The position numbers and the translations under genes were made by a program. From Minisyncoccota bacterium (lineage in GTDB: Bacteria > Patescibacteriota > Minisyncoccia > Phycocordibacterales > UBA9973), in contig JAGOTH010000005.1 of the NCBI GenBank assembly GCA_018061865.1, positions 1 through 46,398 of the forward strand: 46,398 nucleotides of DNA, in the 5' to 3' direction. Numbering within the stretch: the stretch's first letter is position 1; the number at the start of each line of letters is the position of its first letter. Under the pieces are notes generated by a model. It saw only the letters and a program-made list of their open reading frames with translations, made no database searches and had not been told where the DNA came from. This document shows, piece by piece, positions 7,602 through 16,758 of the stretch.

Positions 7602-9515
7602 GTGAATAATACTAACCAAAACGAGACCAAAGGACCTCAACTACTCGGGGTCATTTCTGTCTCAGCTAGAGGGACTGCAACAGTCTTTGATGATAAGAGA
7701 AATATATACTTTATAGACTTCGAAGACCGTAATTGTGCCCTACATGGAGACACAATTAAGTTCGAGTGGAAGCACAAAAACCGAGGACGAACATATGCCA
7801 AGGTTGTTTCTGTTGAAAAAAGAGGACGAACTGGTTTTGCTGGAACTATAGTAGAAAAAAATAAACTACTTTTCTTGCACCCCGATGATCCGAAGATTGA
7901 TACAGATTTCGAAATAATAAAAGACGACAAAAAGATAAAGCTTGGGATGTTTGTCTACTCAACACTAGATTCTTGGGAAAAAGGCCTAAGTCCTAAAGTT
8001 AAAATTGAAAGAATTCTGGGAGAAACTCTCACACACAACGCACTGATGGAAGGAATAGTTCTCGAGCGAGGATTTGATCCACACTTCCCACCAGAAGTTA
8101 TTGCAGAAGCGGATATTATAGAGAAAAGAGGAATCACAGAAGAAGATCTTGAGGGAAGACGCGACATGCGAGGAATTTTCACTTGCACAATAGATCCGGT
8201 GGACGCAAAAGATTTCGACGACGCTCTCTCTTTCCGAGAATTAGAAAATGGACACTACGAAATCGGAGTTCATATTGCCGATGTTTCTCATTTCGTTAGA
8301 CAAAAGACCGCTCTCGATCAAGAGGCTTATAATAGAGCCACTTCTGTTTATCTTGTTGACCGAACAATTCCGATGCTCCCTTCAGTTCTATCTGATAACC
8401 TTTGTTCTCTAGTTCCAAAACAAGACAGACTGACATTTTCTGCAATTATGGAAATGGACCTTGCAGGGAAAATTTATGACAAATGGATTGGAAAAACAGT
8501 CATTCACTCAGACAGAAGATTCTCTTATGAAGAGGCGGGAGAAATTATGGAAAAAGAAGCTGGAGAATATTCCAACGAACTTGTAACCCTAAATAAAATC
8601 GCAAAAGAACTCTTCAAAGAAAGAAGACAAAAAGGAACTCTCTCTCTTGAAGGAGAAGAATACAAATTCAGATTAGACGACAACGGATTCCCTGTTGATG
8701 TATACAAAAAAGTTCGAGGAGACTCTCACAAAATGATTGAGGAATTCATGCTTCTTGCCAACAAGGTTGTCGCTGAATTTATAAAAGAAAAAACTGGTGA
8801 AAATATTTTCGTATACAGAATTCACGATATGCCAGATAGAGATCGAGTTAGGGACTTGGTTCACTTTGTTTCCTCTCTTGGATATTCAATGAAAAAAGAA
8901 GAGGACAAGATTTCAATAAAAGACTTCAGTGCTCTTGTTGAAATGGTAAAAGACAAGCCAGAGCAAGCGATGGTTGAGAGTCTTGTGGCTCGAACAATGG
9001 CAAAGGCAATTTACTCTACAAAAAATATCGGACACTACGGACTTGGTTTCGAGGATTACACTCACTTCACTTCCCCAATTCGAAGATACCCAGACTTGAT
9101 AGTTCACAGACTACTTCAAACTTACTTAACTGGAAAACATATAGAGAAAGAATCTTGGAAATGGTACGAGAAGGCATCTCTTCATTCAAGTGAAAGAGAA
9201 AAACAAGCCTCTGAAGCAGAGAGAACTTCAATAAAGACAAAACAGGTAGAATATATGAGCTCATATATTGGACAAGACCGAGATGGAATCATAACAGGAG
9301 TCACAGCTTACGGATTTTTTGTTGCTGATCTTATTTCTGGAAGCGAAGGATTTGTTCATGTATCAAACCTACCAAAAGAAGAGTATGAATTCGACGAAAA
9401 GAAATACACTCTTTTTTCTCCAAAAAGAAAGTTCCGACTTGGAGACAAAATAAAAGTCAGAGTATTAAAAGCAGATCCAATATCTAGGACTGTTGACTAT
9501 GGCTTCTTTATTTAA
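7602..9515 (+). CDS. rnr: Ribonuclease R (RNB family 3'-5' exoribonuclease)
   Basis: RNase R degrades structured RNA from the 3' end and takes part in RNA quality control and trans-translation decay. Two N-terminal OB/cold-shock-like domains cover about residues 1-130. The RNB catalytic domain follows, with the acidic cluster TIDPVDAKDFDDALSF, and ends around the HFTSPIRRYPDL motif. A C-terminal S1 domain begins near GQDRDGIITGVTAYGFFV. At 637 aa it is shorter than the E. coli enzyme (about 813 aa) and lacks the N-terminal helix-turn-helix and the long basic tail. The start is a GTG. capA overlaps its 3' end, suggesting coupled translation. Confidence 0.96.
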   Translation: MNNTNQNETKGPQLLGVISVSARGTATVFDDKRNIYFIDFEDRNCALHGDTIKFEWKHKNRGRTYAKVVSVEKRGRTGFAGTIVEKNKLLFLHPDDPKIDTDFEIIKDDKKIKLGMFVYSTLDSWEKGLSPKVKIERILGETLTHNALMEGIVLERGFDPHFPPEVIAEADIIEKRGITEEDLEGRRDMRGIFTCTIDPVDAKDFDDALSFRELENGHYEIGVHIADVSHFVRQKTALDQEAYNRATSVYLVDRTIPMLPSVLSDNLCSLVPKQDRLTFSAIMEMDLAGKIYDKWIGKTVIHSDRRFSYEEAGEIMEKEAGEYSNELVTLNKIAKELFKERRQKGTLSLEGEEYKFRLDDNGFPVDVYKKVRGDSHKMIEEFMLLANKVVAEFIKEKTGENIFVYRIHDMPDRDRVRDLVHFVSSLGYSMKKEEDKISIKDFSALVEMVKDKPEQAMVESLVARTMAKAIYSTKNIGHYGLGFEDYTHFTSPIRRYPDLIVHRLLQTYLTGKHIEKESWKWYEKASLHSSEREKQASEAERTSIKTKQVEYMSSYIGQDRDGIITGVTAYGFFVADLISGSEGFVHVSNLPKEEYEFDEKKYTLFSPKRKFRLGDKIKVRVLKADPISRTVDYGFFI

Positions 9516-10503
9516 AAAATTATTTTTAATTTTATTTTTTCTATTAATAGTTATCTCTCTTACTGTCTTTGTAAACCCTAAACTATCTGACAGAATCGGC
9601 GCCGACTCTCCCATCAAAATAAAAAAACAACCAGAGACAACAAAACTTGTTTTCGTTGGTGACATGATGCTAGACCGAGGAGTAAAAAGTAGTGTCATTA
9701 ACAACTTAAATGGCTCATATCTCAGTCTTTTTGATTACACAAAAGAAACTTTATCTGGAGCAGATATTCTATTTGGTAATCTTGAAGGGCCAATTTCAGA
9801 CAAAGGAAATAATGTCGGTAGTAAATATTCCTTCAGAATGAGTCCTGAAGTTTTCCCCGCGCTAAAAGAAACTGGATTTGATGTTTTGTCTTTCGCCAAC
9901 AATCATGTCGGAGACTGGAACGTTTCCGCTTTTACAGACACGCTCGAGCGAGCAAGTAGTACAGAAATCATAATCACTGGCGCCGGAAAAACAAAAGCTA
10001 AAGCAAGCAAAGTTTCTATAATAGAAAAAAATGGAACAAAGTTTGGATTCTTAGCATTTAGTGATGTTGGTCCCGTTTGGATAAAAGCAGGAGAATCCTC
10101 CCCCGGCATTCTTCTTTTAGCCGACCCGTCTCTCTCTCAAATAATCTCGGAGGCAAAAATAGAAGTTGATGTTTTAATTGTCTCAATTCACTGGGGCGAC
10201 GAGTACAAAGAATACAATGAAAGACAGCAGGAATATGCACACAAAATAATAGACAGTGGGGCGGACCTAATAATTGGACACCATCCTCATGTGATTCAAG
10301 GAACAGAAAAGTATAAAGACGGTTTGATTTTTTATAGTTTAGGAAACTTTATCTTTGACCAAAAATTCTCTGAAGAAACAATGGAGGCTGGTGTGGTGGA
10401 AATTGCTTATGAAGGCAAAACCCCAATAAAAACAACCTTTTACACCTGGAAACTAAATAGTTTTTTCCAACCAGAAAAAATCATCCAAGAAGTTGCAATT
10501 TAA
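9499..10503 (+). CDS. CapA-family metallophosphatase, membrane-anchored
   Basis: This is a CapA/PgsA-type protein with a calcineurin-like fold, a family linked to capsule or poly-gamma-glutamate synthesis. An N-terminal hydrophobic segment (KKLFLILFFLLIVISLTVFV) makes it an anchored extracytoplasmic protein. Metal-site motifs are present in order: GDMMLDRGV, GNLEGPIS, FANNHVGDW, HWGDEY and GHHPHVIQ. The start ATG at 9499 lies within the last codons of rnr; an in-frame TTG six bases earlier is less likely. The glycosidase-like gene follows after 73 bp, so the pair may act together on surface polysaccharide (inference). The exact substrate is unknown. Confidence 0.88.
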   Translation: MASLFKKLFLILFFLLIVISLTVFVNPKLSDRIGADSPIKIKKQPETTKLVFVGDMMLDRGVKSSVINNLNGSYLSLFDYTKETLSGADILFGNLEGPISDKGNNVGSKYSFRMSPEVFPALKETGFDVLSFANNHVGDWNVSAFTDTLERASSTEIIITGAGKTKAKASKVSIIEKNGTKFGFLAFSDVGPVWIKAGESSPGILLLADPSLSQIISEAKIEVDVLIVSIHWGDEYKEYNERQQEYAHKIIDSGADLIIGHHPHVIQGTEKYKDGLIFYSLGNFIFDQKFSEETMEAGVVEIAYEGKTPIKTTFYTWKLNSFFQPEKIIQEVAI

Positions 10504-10517
10504 AAACGAATCTCTGC

Positions 10518-10523
10518 TATAAT
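10518..10523 (+). promoter_or_regulatory. Extended -10 promoter of the glycosidase-like gene
   Basis: TGC-TATAAT is an extended -10 element. A TTGCAA lies 18-20 bp upstream in the end of capA. The predicted leader is about 47 nt and includes a GGTGGCACCGCC motif and a CCGC-CAAA-GCGG hairpin. Confidence 0.45.
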
Positions 10524-10576
10524 TTAATCAAAGGTGGCACCGCCAAAGCGGAAATAGAGCGTCACTACATTAAACT

Positions 10577-12796
10577 ATGGAAGATAAAAAATATATTTCC
10601 CAGAACAATACAGACCATCCCGAAAAAGATGCTGTAAAATTATTCGGAGGAGTAGTAATACTTGCAATTCTGGCGATAATCGTCGGATTAATAACAAAAG
10701 ACGGTAGAAACTTTCTACTTGGTCTTGTGAATCCAACAGATACAACTGGCGTAACTTTAAACATAAACACAGAAGATGCCCAGTCTGTTAATAAAAACCT
10801 TTATGGTAGTTCTTCAGCTCAATATTTTGAACTATTCGATTGGGGTAATGACACTGATATGCAGAATCTTGTTTCTGAACTTGGAACACCTCTTTTGAGA
10901 TTCCCGAGTGGAGGAAACACCAAGTGGTACCACTTCAAGGCGCCCATAAATGCAGAAAGTGTCCTTACAGCTGAAGAAATAGCCAACTTGGTTGATGGAA
11001 ATGAAATACGTGGATACGGAAACATAGAAGCCGATCGAGTAGAAGCAGACGAAGAAATAGGTGGCGTAGGATATAAAGACGAAATATATGACTTCATAGG
11101 TCAACCAGGAACTGACCAAAATAAATCGGATCAAGCAAAGCAAAACTTAGAACCAAGAAACTACATTCATGATTTCGCAGAAATGGCCAACGACCTAGAC
11201 GCCGGTGTTTTGTTTGTAATGAATATAAAAAATAACACTCCCGCCGAAGTTGCAGAACAGGTTCAATTCTTAGTTGATGAAGGTGTGAATATTGTTGGAA
11301 TTGAAGTTGGAAATGAACAGTACTCAAAAAGTAATTTTTATCTACCTGGAAACCCTCTCGTTATGGCACCAACAGCTGTAACAAACTATCTAAATCACGC
11401 AGCCGCCTACAAAACAGCGGTAAAACAAATTCTTCCTAATGTTCCTTTCGCTGTAACAGCAGCACCTAAGAAATCTTTTGGGGAAACAGAAGGAATCGAA
11501 GGTGGAGGATTTGATGCTGATGGAGACTTCAACTCACAATGGAATATCGCACTTGCAAACCAAATGGACACTTATGGATACGACGATTATGTTTTTCATT
11601 ACTACAGTGGATTTGATGACTGTACAACCATTCCGACAGAACAAGAAAATGTTACTGAATGGTTTGAGTGTGGAATATTAGAACTAGCTGATATATTTGG
11701 AGACACTGATGCCAAATCTTTTCCAAAACTTCTAGATTACTACGCCGACCTTTTTGGTGCTGACAAAGGAATGTGGTTTACCGAATGGAATGTTAACCAA
11801 GATCCGAACAAGACAGATGCAATCTTCGGCAATACAATGTTGCACGCAATACACACAACAAATATCCTAAATGCCCTAGTTAGCTCAAATATTGAGCACA
11901 ATGGATTCATAAAATTCTCAACTTACCACACAATGGGAACAGAGGGCGTAAAGAACGCAATGATCTCTCCTAGAAAGGGTGGAGAATCTTTAGATGAATT
12001 CCCAGGCTCACCATCTCACCCAAACAGAAGAGCTTCTTATTTTGCCTTTTTGACAATGAAAGATATCTTCTGGGATCAAATGGATAAAGTGTCCGTTACT
12101 TCAGAATTTGATAACGATCCAGGTATTATATTTATTAACACATTCAAAGACGGAACAACATACGTTATTCATATTGCTAACACAACAGCAAAAACACTAA
12201 CCTTGAACAACGTAAATATTGATGGACAAACTGTAAACATGGGCACAACCGAAGCTGAATATTATTTCGCCGAAGGAAACTCTATAAAAGCGAGCCATGG
12301 AAAAAGTCGATTTGAAGATAATCCATTAGAACAAATTTCACTGTTGGATGGATCTGAAATGCTAGAAAACTTAATGTTACCTGGTTTTAGTGTTGGTTAT
12401 ATAAAAATCGAAAACCCGTTATTCTTAGCTGTTGAAGAGACTGATAATACCGAAGAAGATAACAACTGTGGGCCGATAAACAGCTTGTTTGGTGGATGTG
12501 ATGAGGACGACCCACAAGAAGACACTAAGGGTCCTAGGGTTACAATAACTTCACCTGCAGACAAAAGTACTGTTTTAAGTGGTGTTGTAGAAATACAAGC
12601 AGAAACAAATGATGCCAGTGGAATATCCAGAGTAGATTTTTATCAGGGACAAACTTTACTCGCCTCAGACACAAGTGCTCCATATAAACACGGATGGGAC
12701 ACAACAAACCTTTCCTCAGGAATGTATTCTATTCGCGCTGTTTCCTACGATAATGCAGGAAACTTTTCGACAGCAGATATCAAAGTAAGAAAATAA
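10577..12796 (+). CDS. Membrane-anchored clan GH-A glycoside hydrolase-like protein with C-terminal Ig-like domain
   Basis: This is a 739-residue cell-surface protein. A single transmembrane segment (about residues 22-42, GGVVILAILAIIVGLI) is followed by a TIM-barrel-like region with the two carboxylates expected in clan GH-A: Glu247 in EVGNEQ (acid/base) and Glu403 in WFTEWN (nucleophile), 156 residues apart. This layout resembles GH30, GH51 and GH79 enzymes, but I cannot assign a family. A beta-sandwich follows the barrel (about 500-620), then an acidic Cys-containing linker (NNCGPINSLFGGCDEDD), then an Ig-like domain of the VTITSPADKSTVLSG type (about 648-739). It probably cleaves or binds surface or host polysaccharide, as its neighbour capA also hints. 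The substrate is unknown. Confidence 0.82.
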   Translation: MEDKKYISQNNTDHPEKDAVKLFGGVVILAILAIIVGLITKDGRNFLLGLVNPTDTTGVTLNINTEDAQSVNKNLYGSSSAQYFELFDWGNDTDMQNLVSELGTPLLRFPSGGNTKWYHFKAPINAESVLTAEEIANLVDGNEIRGYGNIEADRVEADEEIGGVGYKDEIYDFIGQPGTDQNKSDQAKQNLEPRNYIHDFAEMANDLDAGVLFVMNIKNNTPAEVAEQVQFLVDEGVNIVGIEVGNEQYSKSNFYLPGNPLVMAPTAVTNYLNHAAAYKTAVKQILPNVPFAVTAAPKKSFGETEGIEGGGFDADGDFNSQWNIALANQMDTYGYDDYVFHYYSGFDDCTTIPTEQENVTEWFECGILELADIFGDTDAKSFPKLLDYYADLFGADKGMWFTEWNVNQDPNKTDAIFGNTMLHAIHTTNILNALVSSNIEHNGFIKFSTYHTMGTEGVKNAMISPRKGGESLDEFPGSPSHPNRRASYFAFLTMKDIFWDQMDKVSVTSEFDNDPGIIFINTFKDGTTYVIHIANTTAKTLTLNNVNIDGQTVNMGTTEAEYYFAEGNSIKASHGKSRFEDNPLEQISLLDGSEMLENLMLPGFSVGYIKIENPLFLAVEETDNTEEDNNCGPINSLFGGCDEDDPQEDTKGPRVTITSPADKSTVLSGVVEIQAETNDASGISRVDFYQGQTLLASDTSAPYKHGWDTTNLSSGMYSIRAVSYDNAGNFSTADIKVRK

Positions 12797-12815
12797 AAAG
12801 TAGAATCAAAAATAA

Positions 12816-12841
12816 AAATCACCTCAACAATGAGGTGATTT
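12816..12841. terminator. Bidirectional terminator between glycosidase-like gene and smc
   Basis: AAATCACCTCA-ACAA-TGAGGTGATTT is flanked by A- and T-runs on both sides, so it can end the two convergent genes. Confidence 0.85.
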
Positions 12842-15037
12842 TTATTTTGCGTAAGATTTTGCTTCTTCAAATTTTAGAGACAATAGTTTTGATGCTCCAT
12901 CGAGACCAATTGTTACCCCATAGAGAGATGAGGCACGAGACATTGTTTCTCTGTTGTGAGTTACCACAATTAGTTGCGAATGTTTTGATAACTTCTCTAG
13001 CATATCTCCATAACGTCGTGAGTTTGATTCGTCTAGCGCCGCATCTGTTTCATCAAGTACTAAAAATGGAGGCGGGTTAACTGCTGACATTGCGAAAAGT
13101 AATGCAATAGAAACAAGAGATCTCTCTCCTCCAGATAACATCCCAAGCTCTCTAACTTTTTTCTGAGGCAAAGAAACACCAATCTCAACTCCTCTTTCAA
13201 ATTTATACTCAGCACCTGCATCTTCCGGGTCTTCACCTCTTCCGTGTTCAACGGTAATAGTTAAGTGGGCCGAACCTCCTCCAAACATTGTTTGGAAAAA
13301 TTCATTAAAAGATTTATTAACCTCTGAGACTCCTTTTTTAAACTCATTATCAAGAGTGTCACGCAAATCTTTTATAAGTGCTTTCAAATTTTTTATACTA
13401 GACTCCAGATCTTCTACCTCCCTTTTTAGAAATGCGTCTCTTTCTTCTGTTTCTTTGTATTCTTTCAAGACATCTCCACTTCCAGCTCCACCAGAATCCT
13501 CAAGTCTTATTTTTAGTCTTTCGATGTCTCGCTTTAGTGTTTCTTGGATTCGTGCGTCATATTCAATCTGACTAGATGTTGTTCCATCAAAAGAACGTCC
13601 GACAATCATTTGAATAGATTTCCTGTCTTCTTCTAGGTTTGTTTCTCTTATTAAAATAGAATTGAGATGTTCTTCAAGCCGAGATTTTTCCCCTTCCAAT
13701 CTTACGAGTTTTTCCTTTTCTTCATAATATTTTCTCTCGCTCTCTCTCTCCTCTTCTCTTTTTGAAATTAATCTCTGTTCAAGACTCCTTATCTTACTTC
13801 GAATATCTGAAACTTCTATATCCAAAGCTCCGAGCTTTTTCTTTTCTTCTTCTAGTTCAACAACAAGTCCTGAAACAATGCCTGAATTAACAGAAGAAGT
13901 ATCTTCTCCACCAAATTCTTCTCCTTCTTTTATTATCTGAGAAAGAAGTGAAATAGCTTCTTCTTTTTCTCCATTTTCTTGCAATATCTGACTTACTTTT
14001 TTTATTTTAGATATAATTCCAAAAAAGAAAGAAGCTGGATATGTTTTCTCGTTCTTTTCTTTTTGACTATCTCGAATAGCCTCTAGCCTTCCTTCAAGCT
14101 TACCGAGATTTTTTGCAATATCATTCTTTCTAGACTCAAGACTTCTCTCTTGATCTCTCAGACTTAATATCTCAATCTCTTCTTCTGATTCTTTTTTTAC
14201 AGAAGGTTCCGCTCTATCTACTGTTATTCGGTTCGCATTTTTTATATCTTCATTTAAATTCTTAATTCTCTCACTAGTCTCTCCCCTTTCTCTCTTTAAT
14301 TCTTTTGACTCATCACTAAAATACTTATCAAATTTCTCTGAAAGTTCTCTGCGAAGCTCTTCTGCTTTTTCGATTTTCTCAACCTGTTTTTTTAAGAAAG
14401 TTAAATGTGGAGAAAGTTCTCGGCGCAAAGATCCAACTTCTTTTATATTTATTTCTGATTTTTCCAGCTTTCTCTCACTTTCTTTTATTCTGTATTGATA
14501 GATTTTCAATCCGAGAGCGTCTTCAAGGATTTGTCTTCTGTCTTTGTTATTGGAAGAAAGGATTCTGTCAGCCTCTCCCTGAGAGATAATATGGTGACCA
14601 GTCGAACCAATATGAACAGAGGCAAGAAGCTCGACAATGTCCTTGAGTCGAACTTCTGAATTATTTATTTTGTAAGTATTGGCCCCGTCAGAGAAAACCT
14701 CTCTCGAAATAGTTATTTCATCAAAATCAACAGCAATAGTTGACCCTTCATTATTAAAAGAAAAAACCCTGTCTTTGTTATCAAAAGAAATCGCAACATA
14801 AGCTCTTGAGGCAGAAGGTACACCTTTTGACCCCTTAAAGATCAAATCACTTCCTCCTTTCCCTCTAAGAGACTTCATCGACTGTTCTCCCAGAACAAAT
14901 CTAATTGCTTCTACTACATTAGACTTACCAGAACCGTTTGGACCAACAATACATGTGACGCGACTTTGAAAAGAAAGATTTGATTTCTTTGCGAACGATT
15001 TGAATCCAGAAATTTCTATTTCTTTTAGTCTCATCAT
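12842..15037 (-). CDS. smc: Chromosome segregation ATPase SMC, short form
   Basis: SMC proteins compact and segregate chromosomes as coiled-coil ATPase dimers. Both head halves are intact: Walker A GPNGSGKSN (about residues 32-40), the signature LSGGERSLVSIALL, and Walker B FLVLDETDAALDE. The whole protein is only 731 aa, against about 1150-1200 for bacterial SMC. The coiled-coil arms are short, and the middle has only a small segment (TYPASFFFGIISKIKK ...) where the hinge should be, with no conserved hinge glycine motif that I can see. It is one uninterrupted frame, so it is not a frameshift remnant. It follows rnc by 6 bp, the classical rnc-smc order. Confidence 0.92.
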   Translation of the reverse strand: MMRLKEIEISGFKSFAKKSNLSFQSRVTCIVGPNGSGKSNVVEAIRFVLGEQSMKSLRGKGGSDLIFKGSKGVPSASRAYVAISFDNKDRVFSFNNEGSTIAVDFDEITISREVFSDGANTYKINNSEVRLKDIVELLASVHIGSTGHHIISQGEADRILSSNNKDRRQILEDALGLKIYQYRIKESERKLEKSEINIKEVGSLRRELSPHLTFLKKQVEKIEKAEELRRELSEKFDKYFSDESKELKRERGETSERIKNLNEDIKNANRITVDRAEPSVKKESEEEIEILSLRDQERSLESRKNDIAKNLGKLEGRLEAIRDSQKEKNEKTYPASFFFGIISKIKKVSQILQENGEKEEAISLLSQIIKEGEEFGGEDTSSVNSGIVSGLVVELEEEKKKLGALDIEVSDIRSKIRSLEQRLISKREEERESERKYYEEKEKLVRLEGEKSRLEEHLNSILIRETNLEEDRKSIQMIVGRSFDGTTSSQIEYDARIQETLKRDIERLKIRLEDSGGAGSGDVLKEYKETEERDAFLKREVEDLESSIKNLKALIKDLRDTLDNEFKKGVSEVNKSFNEFFQTMFGGGSAHLTITVEHGRGEDPEDAGAEYKFERGVEIGVSLPQKKVRELGMLSGGERSLVSIALLFAMSAVNPPPFLVLDETDAALDESNSRRYGDMLEKLSKHSQLIVVTHNRETMSRASSLYGVTIGLDGASKLLSLKFEEAKSYAK

Positions 15038-15043
15038 AATATT

Positions 15044-15739
15044 TTAATCTAACCAATTGTTTATTTTAAGAGCACTCTCTGCAGCTTTTTGTTCTGCCTC
15101 TTGTTTTGATTTTCCTTTACCTTGAGCAATAAGTTCTGCACCGAAATATACTCCAATAGTAAACTGCTTGTCATGATCTGGTCCGGTTTCAGAAATTACT
15201 TTATAAGAAGGAGTGTGCCCAACATATTCCTGAGCTTTTTCTTGGATCAAACTTTTTGCATCTCGCCAAAGTTTTTTTGTAATTATCTCATCAAGCAGAG
15301 GTAGGGCATTTTCACTTATAAACCTATCTGCGGTCTCATATCCTTGGTCCAAATAAATTGCTCCGATCACCGCTTCGTAAGTGTTAGCCAAAATATACAT
15401 TCTAGCTTTTCCTGTATCTTTTGATTCTCCTTTTGAAAGAAGCAAATATTTATTCATATCAAGCTTTTCTGCAAGAGATGCAATCGTAACCGCATTAACA
15501 AGAGCTGCACGATAAGAAGTCATCGCTCCCTCAGGTTCGTTTGGATATTTTTTATAAAGATAATCTGTAACTGACAACTCCAAAACTGCGTCTCCGAGAA
15601 ACTCGAGTCGTTCATTGTGAGAGAGCCCTGTATTACCATTCTCATTTATATAAGAACGGTGAATGAAGGCTTGTTTTAATAATTTTTTATCAGAAAAAAC
15701 GATTCCTATCGCGTTTTCAAATTCATTAAAGTCCGGCAT
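15044..15739 (-). CDS. rnc: Ribonuclease III
   Basis: RNase III cleaves double-stranded RNA during rRNA and mRNA processing. The catalytic domain carries HNERLEFLGDAVL and the downstream acidic site NTYEAVIGAIYLD. A C-terminal dsRNA-binding domain covers about the last 75 residues (AQEYVGHTPSYKV ... SKQEAEQKAAESAL). I chose the ATG at 15737-15739 (MPDFNEFE), which gives about 231 aa and matches family N-termini. A GTG at 15788-15790 would add 17 unrelated residues. The gene sits between nusB-nudix and smc in an rpmF-nusB-rnc-smc run. Confidence 0.96.
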   Translation of the reverse strand: MPDFNEFENAIGIVFSDKKLLKQAFIHRSYINENGNTGLSHNERLEFLGDAVLELSVTDYLYKKYPNEPEGAMTSYRAALVNAVTIASLAEKLDMNKYLLLSKGESKDTGKARMYILANTYEAVIGAIYLDQGYETADRFISENALPLLDEIITKKLWRDAKSLIQEKAQEYVGHTPSYKVISETGPDHDKQFTIGVYFGAELIAQGKGKSKQEAEQKAAESALKINNWLD

Positions 15740-15822
15740 ATTATTTAGAATCAAGTTCCAGATACCAGGCATCGCACTCTTGCAATACACGGTAACTGCT
15801 ACCTGTCATTTTAACTTTTAAT

Positions 15823-16737
15823 CTAGTCTTTGTTCAAAGACTCTTTTCTACTAATAATTTCAATTGAACGAGTAATCAATACAACAATATCGTCATACAT
15901 TCGTAGTGGTGCAACTTCAGCAAAAGAAAACCACTTTGCATTATCAAGCCCTCCGCTTGATTCGAGTTTCAATTCTTGATATTCCGCTCGAACCAAGAAA
16001 TAGTGAACATGCTTTCTTAGTTTTCCTTTTTCTGGATGAGAAGCAATATATTCGTTCTCTCCAAGCTTCTGCTCCACCTCCACATCAATTCCAATTTCTT
16101 CTTTTATCTCTCTCATCATTCCAGAGACTGGATCCTCTCCTGCCTCAATCTTTCCCTTTGAAAGAGTCCAGTATCCGAACACGTCATGCACCATGGCTAG
16201 ATAAGCCTCACCTTTATAAATTGCATAAACAACAGCTCCTCCGAGTTGTTCTATTGGTAGTTTTGTTAGATCAATTGGCTCGTCAATTTTTTTCTTAGAA
16301 ACCTGATCTTTTCCTGGTTCTCCAATTTCTTTATAAACCGCTCCCAAAACTCCATTTATAAATCGACTTGAATTCTCTCCTCCAAAAGCTTTTGCAAGTT
16401 CTATCGCTTCATTGATTGCAACTTTTGGTGGAACGTTTTCTCTGTCTCCAAAAAGAAGTTCAGCAAGACCTAAACGAAGAATATTTCTATCTATTCCATT
16501 TATTTTTTCAATTGGCCATTCTGGCGCAGCCTTCTCAATTATCTCATCGAGAATAGTTCTTTTTTCTTTTACTGTATTAACTAATTCATTCAGAAAAACA
16601 TCAGTCTCCATTCCGGGACCAAACTCATCAACATTCTTTTGGAGGATGTCTTTTACTTCCTCGTCTTTGTAACCATTAAAATCCCACTCAAAGAGGGTTT
16701 GTAACGCTATTGATCTTGAAAGATGTCTTGAAGCCAT
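15823..16737 (-). CDS. nusB: NusB-Nudix fusion protein
   Basis: Residues 1 to about 135 form a NusB domain (SRSIALQTLFEWDFNG ... INEAIELAKAFGGENSSRFINGVL), the antitermination and rRNA-processing factor that binds boxA RNA with S10. A Lys-rich linker leads to a second domain (about 160-304) with a perfect Nudix box, GX5EX7REUXEEXGU, starting GKIEAGE and ending REIKEEIGI (about 195-217), typical of hydrolases of nucleoside diphosphate-linked compounds. The two halves are one continuous frame, about 304 aa against about 140 for NusB alone. I use the ATG at 16735-16737; an upstream TTG would add three residues. It lies 21 bp downstream of rpmF. Confidence 0.9.
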   Translation of the reverse strand: MASRHLSRSIALQTLFEWDFNGYKDEEVKDILQKNVDEFGPGMETDVFLNELVNTVKEKRTILDEIIEKAAPEWPIEKINGIDRNILRLGLAELLFGDRENVPPKVAINEAIELAKAFGGENSSRFINGVLGAVYKEIGEPGKDQVSKKKIDEPIDLTKLPIEQLGGAVVYAIYKGEAYLAMVHDVFGYWTLSKGKIEAGEDPVSGMMREIKEEIGIDVEVEQKLGENEYIASHPEKGKLRKHVHYFLVRAEYQELKLESSGGLDNAKWFSFAEVAPLRMYDDIVVLITRSIEIISRKESLNKD

Positions 16738-16758
16738 AAAGAACAAAAAAACCCACTC

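Noticed and set aside
10530-10566. A functional T-box riboswitch
   Set aside because: There is no Stem I or terminator alternative in the roughly 47-nt leader, and the downstream gene is not an amino-acid or tRNA gene. It is kept only as a low-interest motif.
12842-15037. SMC as a truncated pseudogene
   Set aside because: Both head halves with all ATPase motifs are in one uninterrupted frame. The shortening is internal and symmetric, not a terminal loss.
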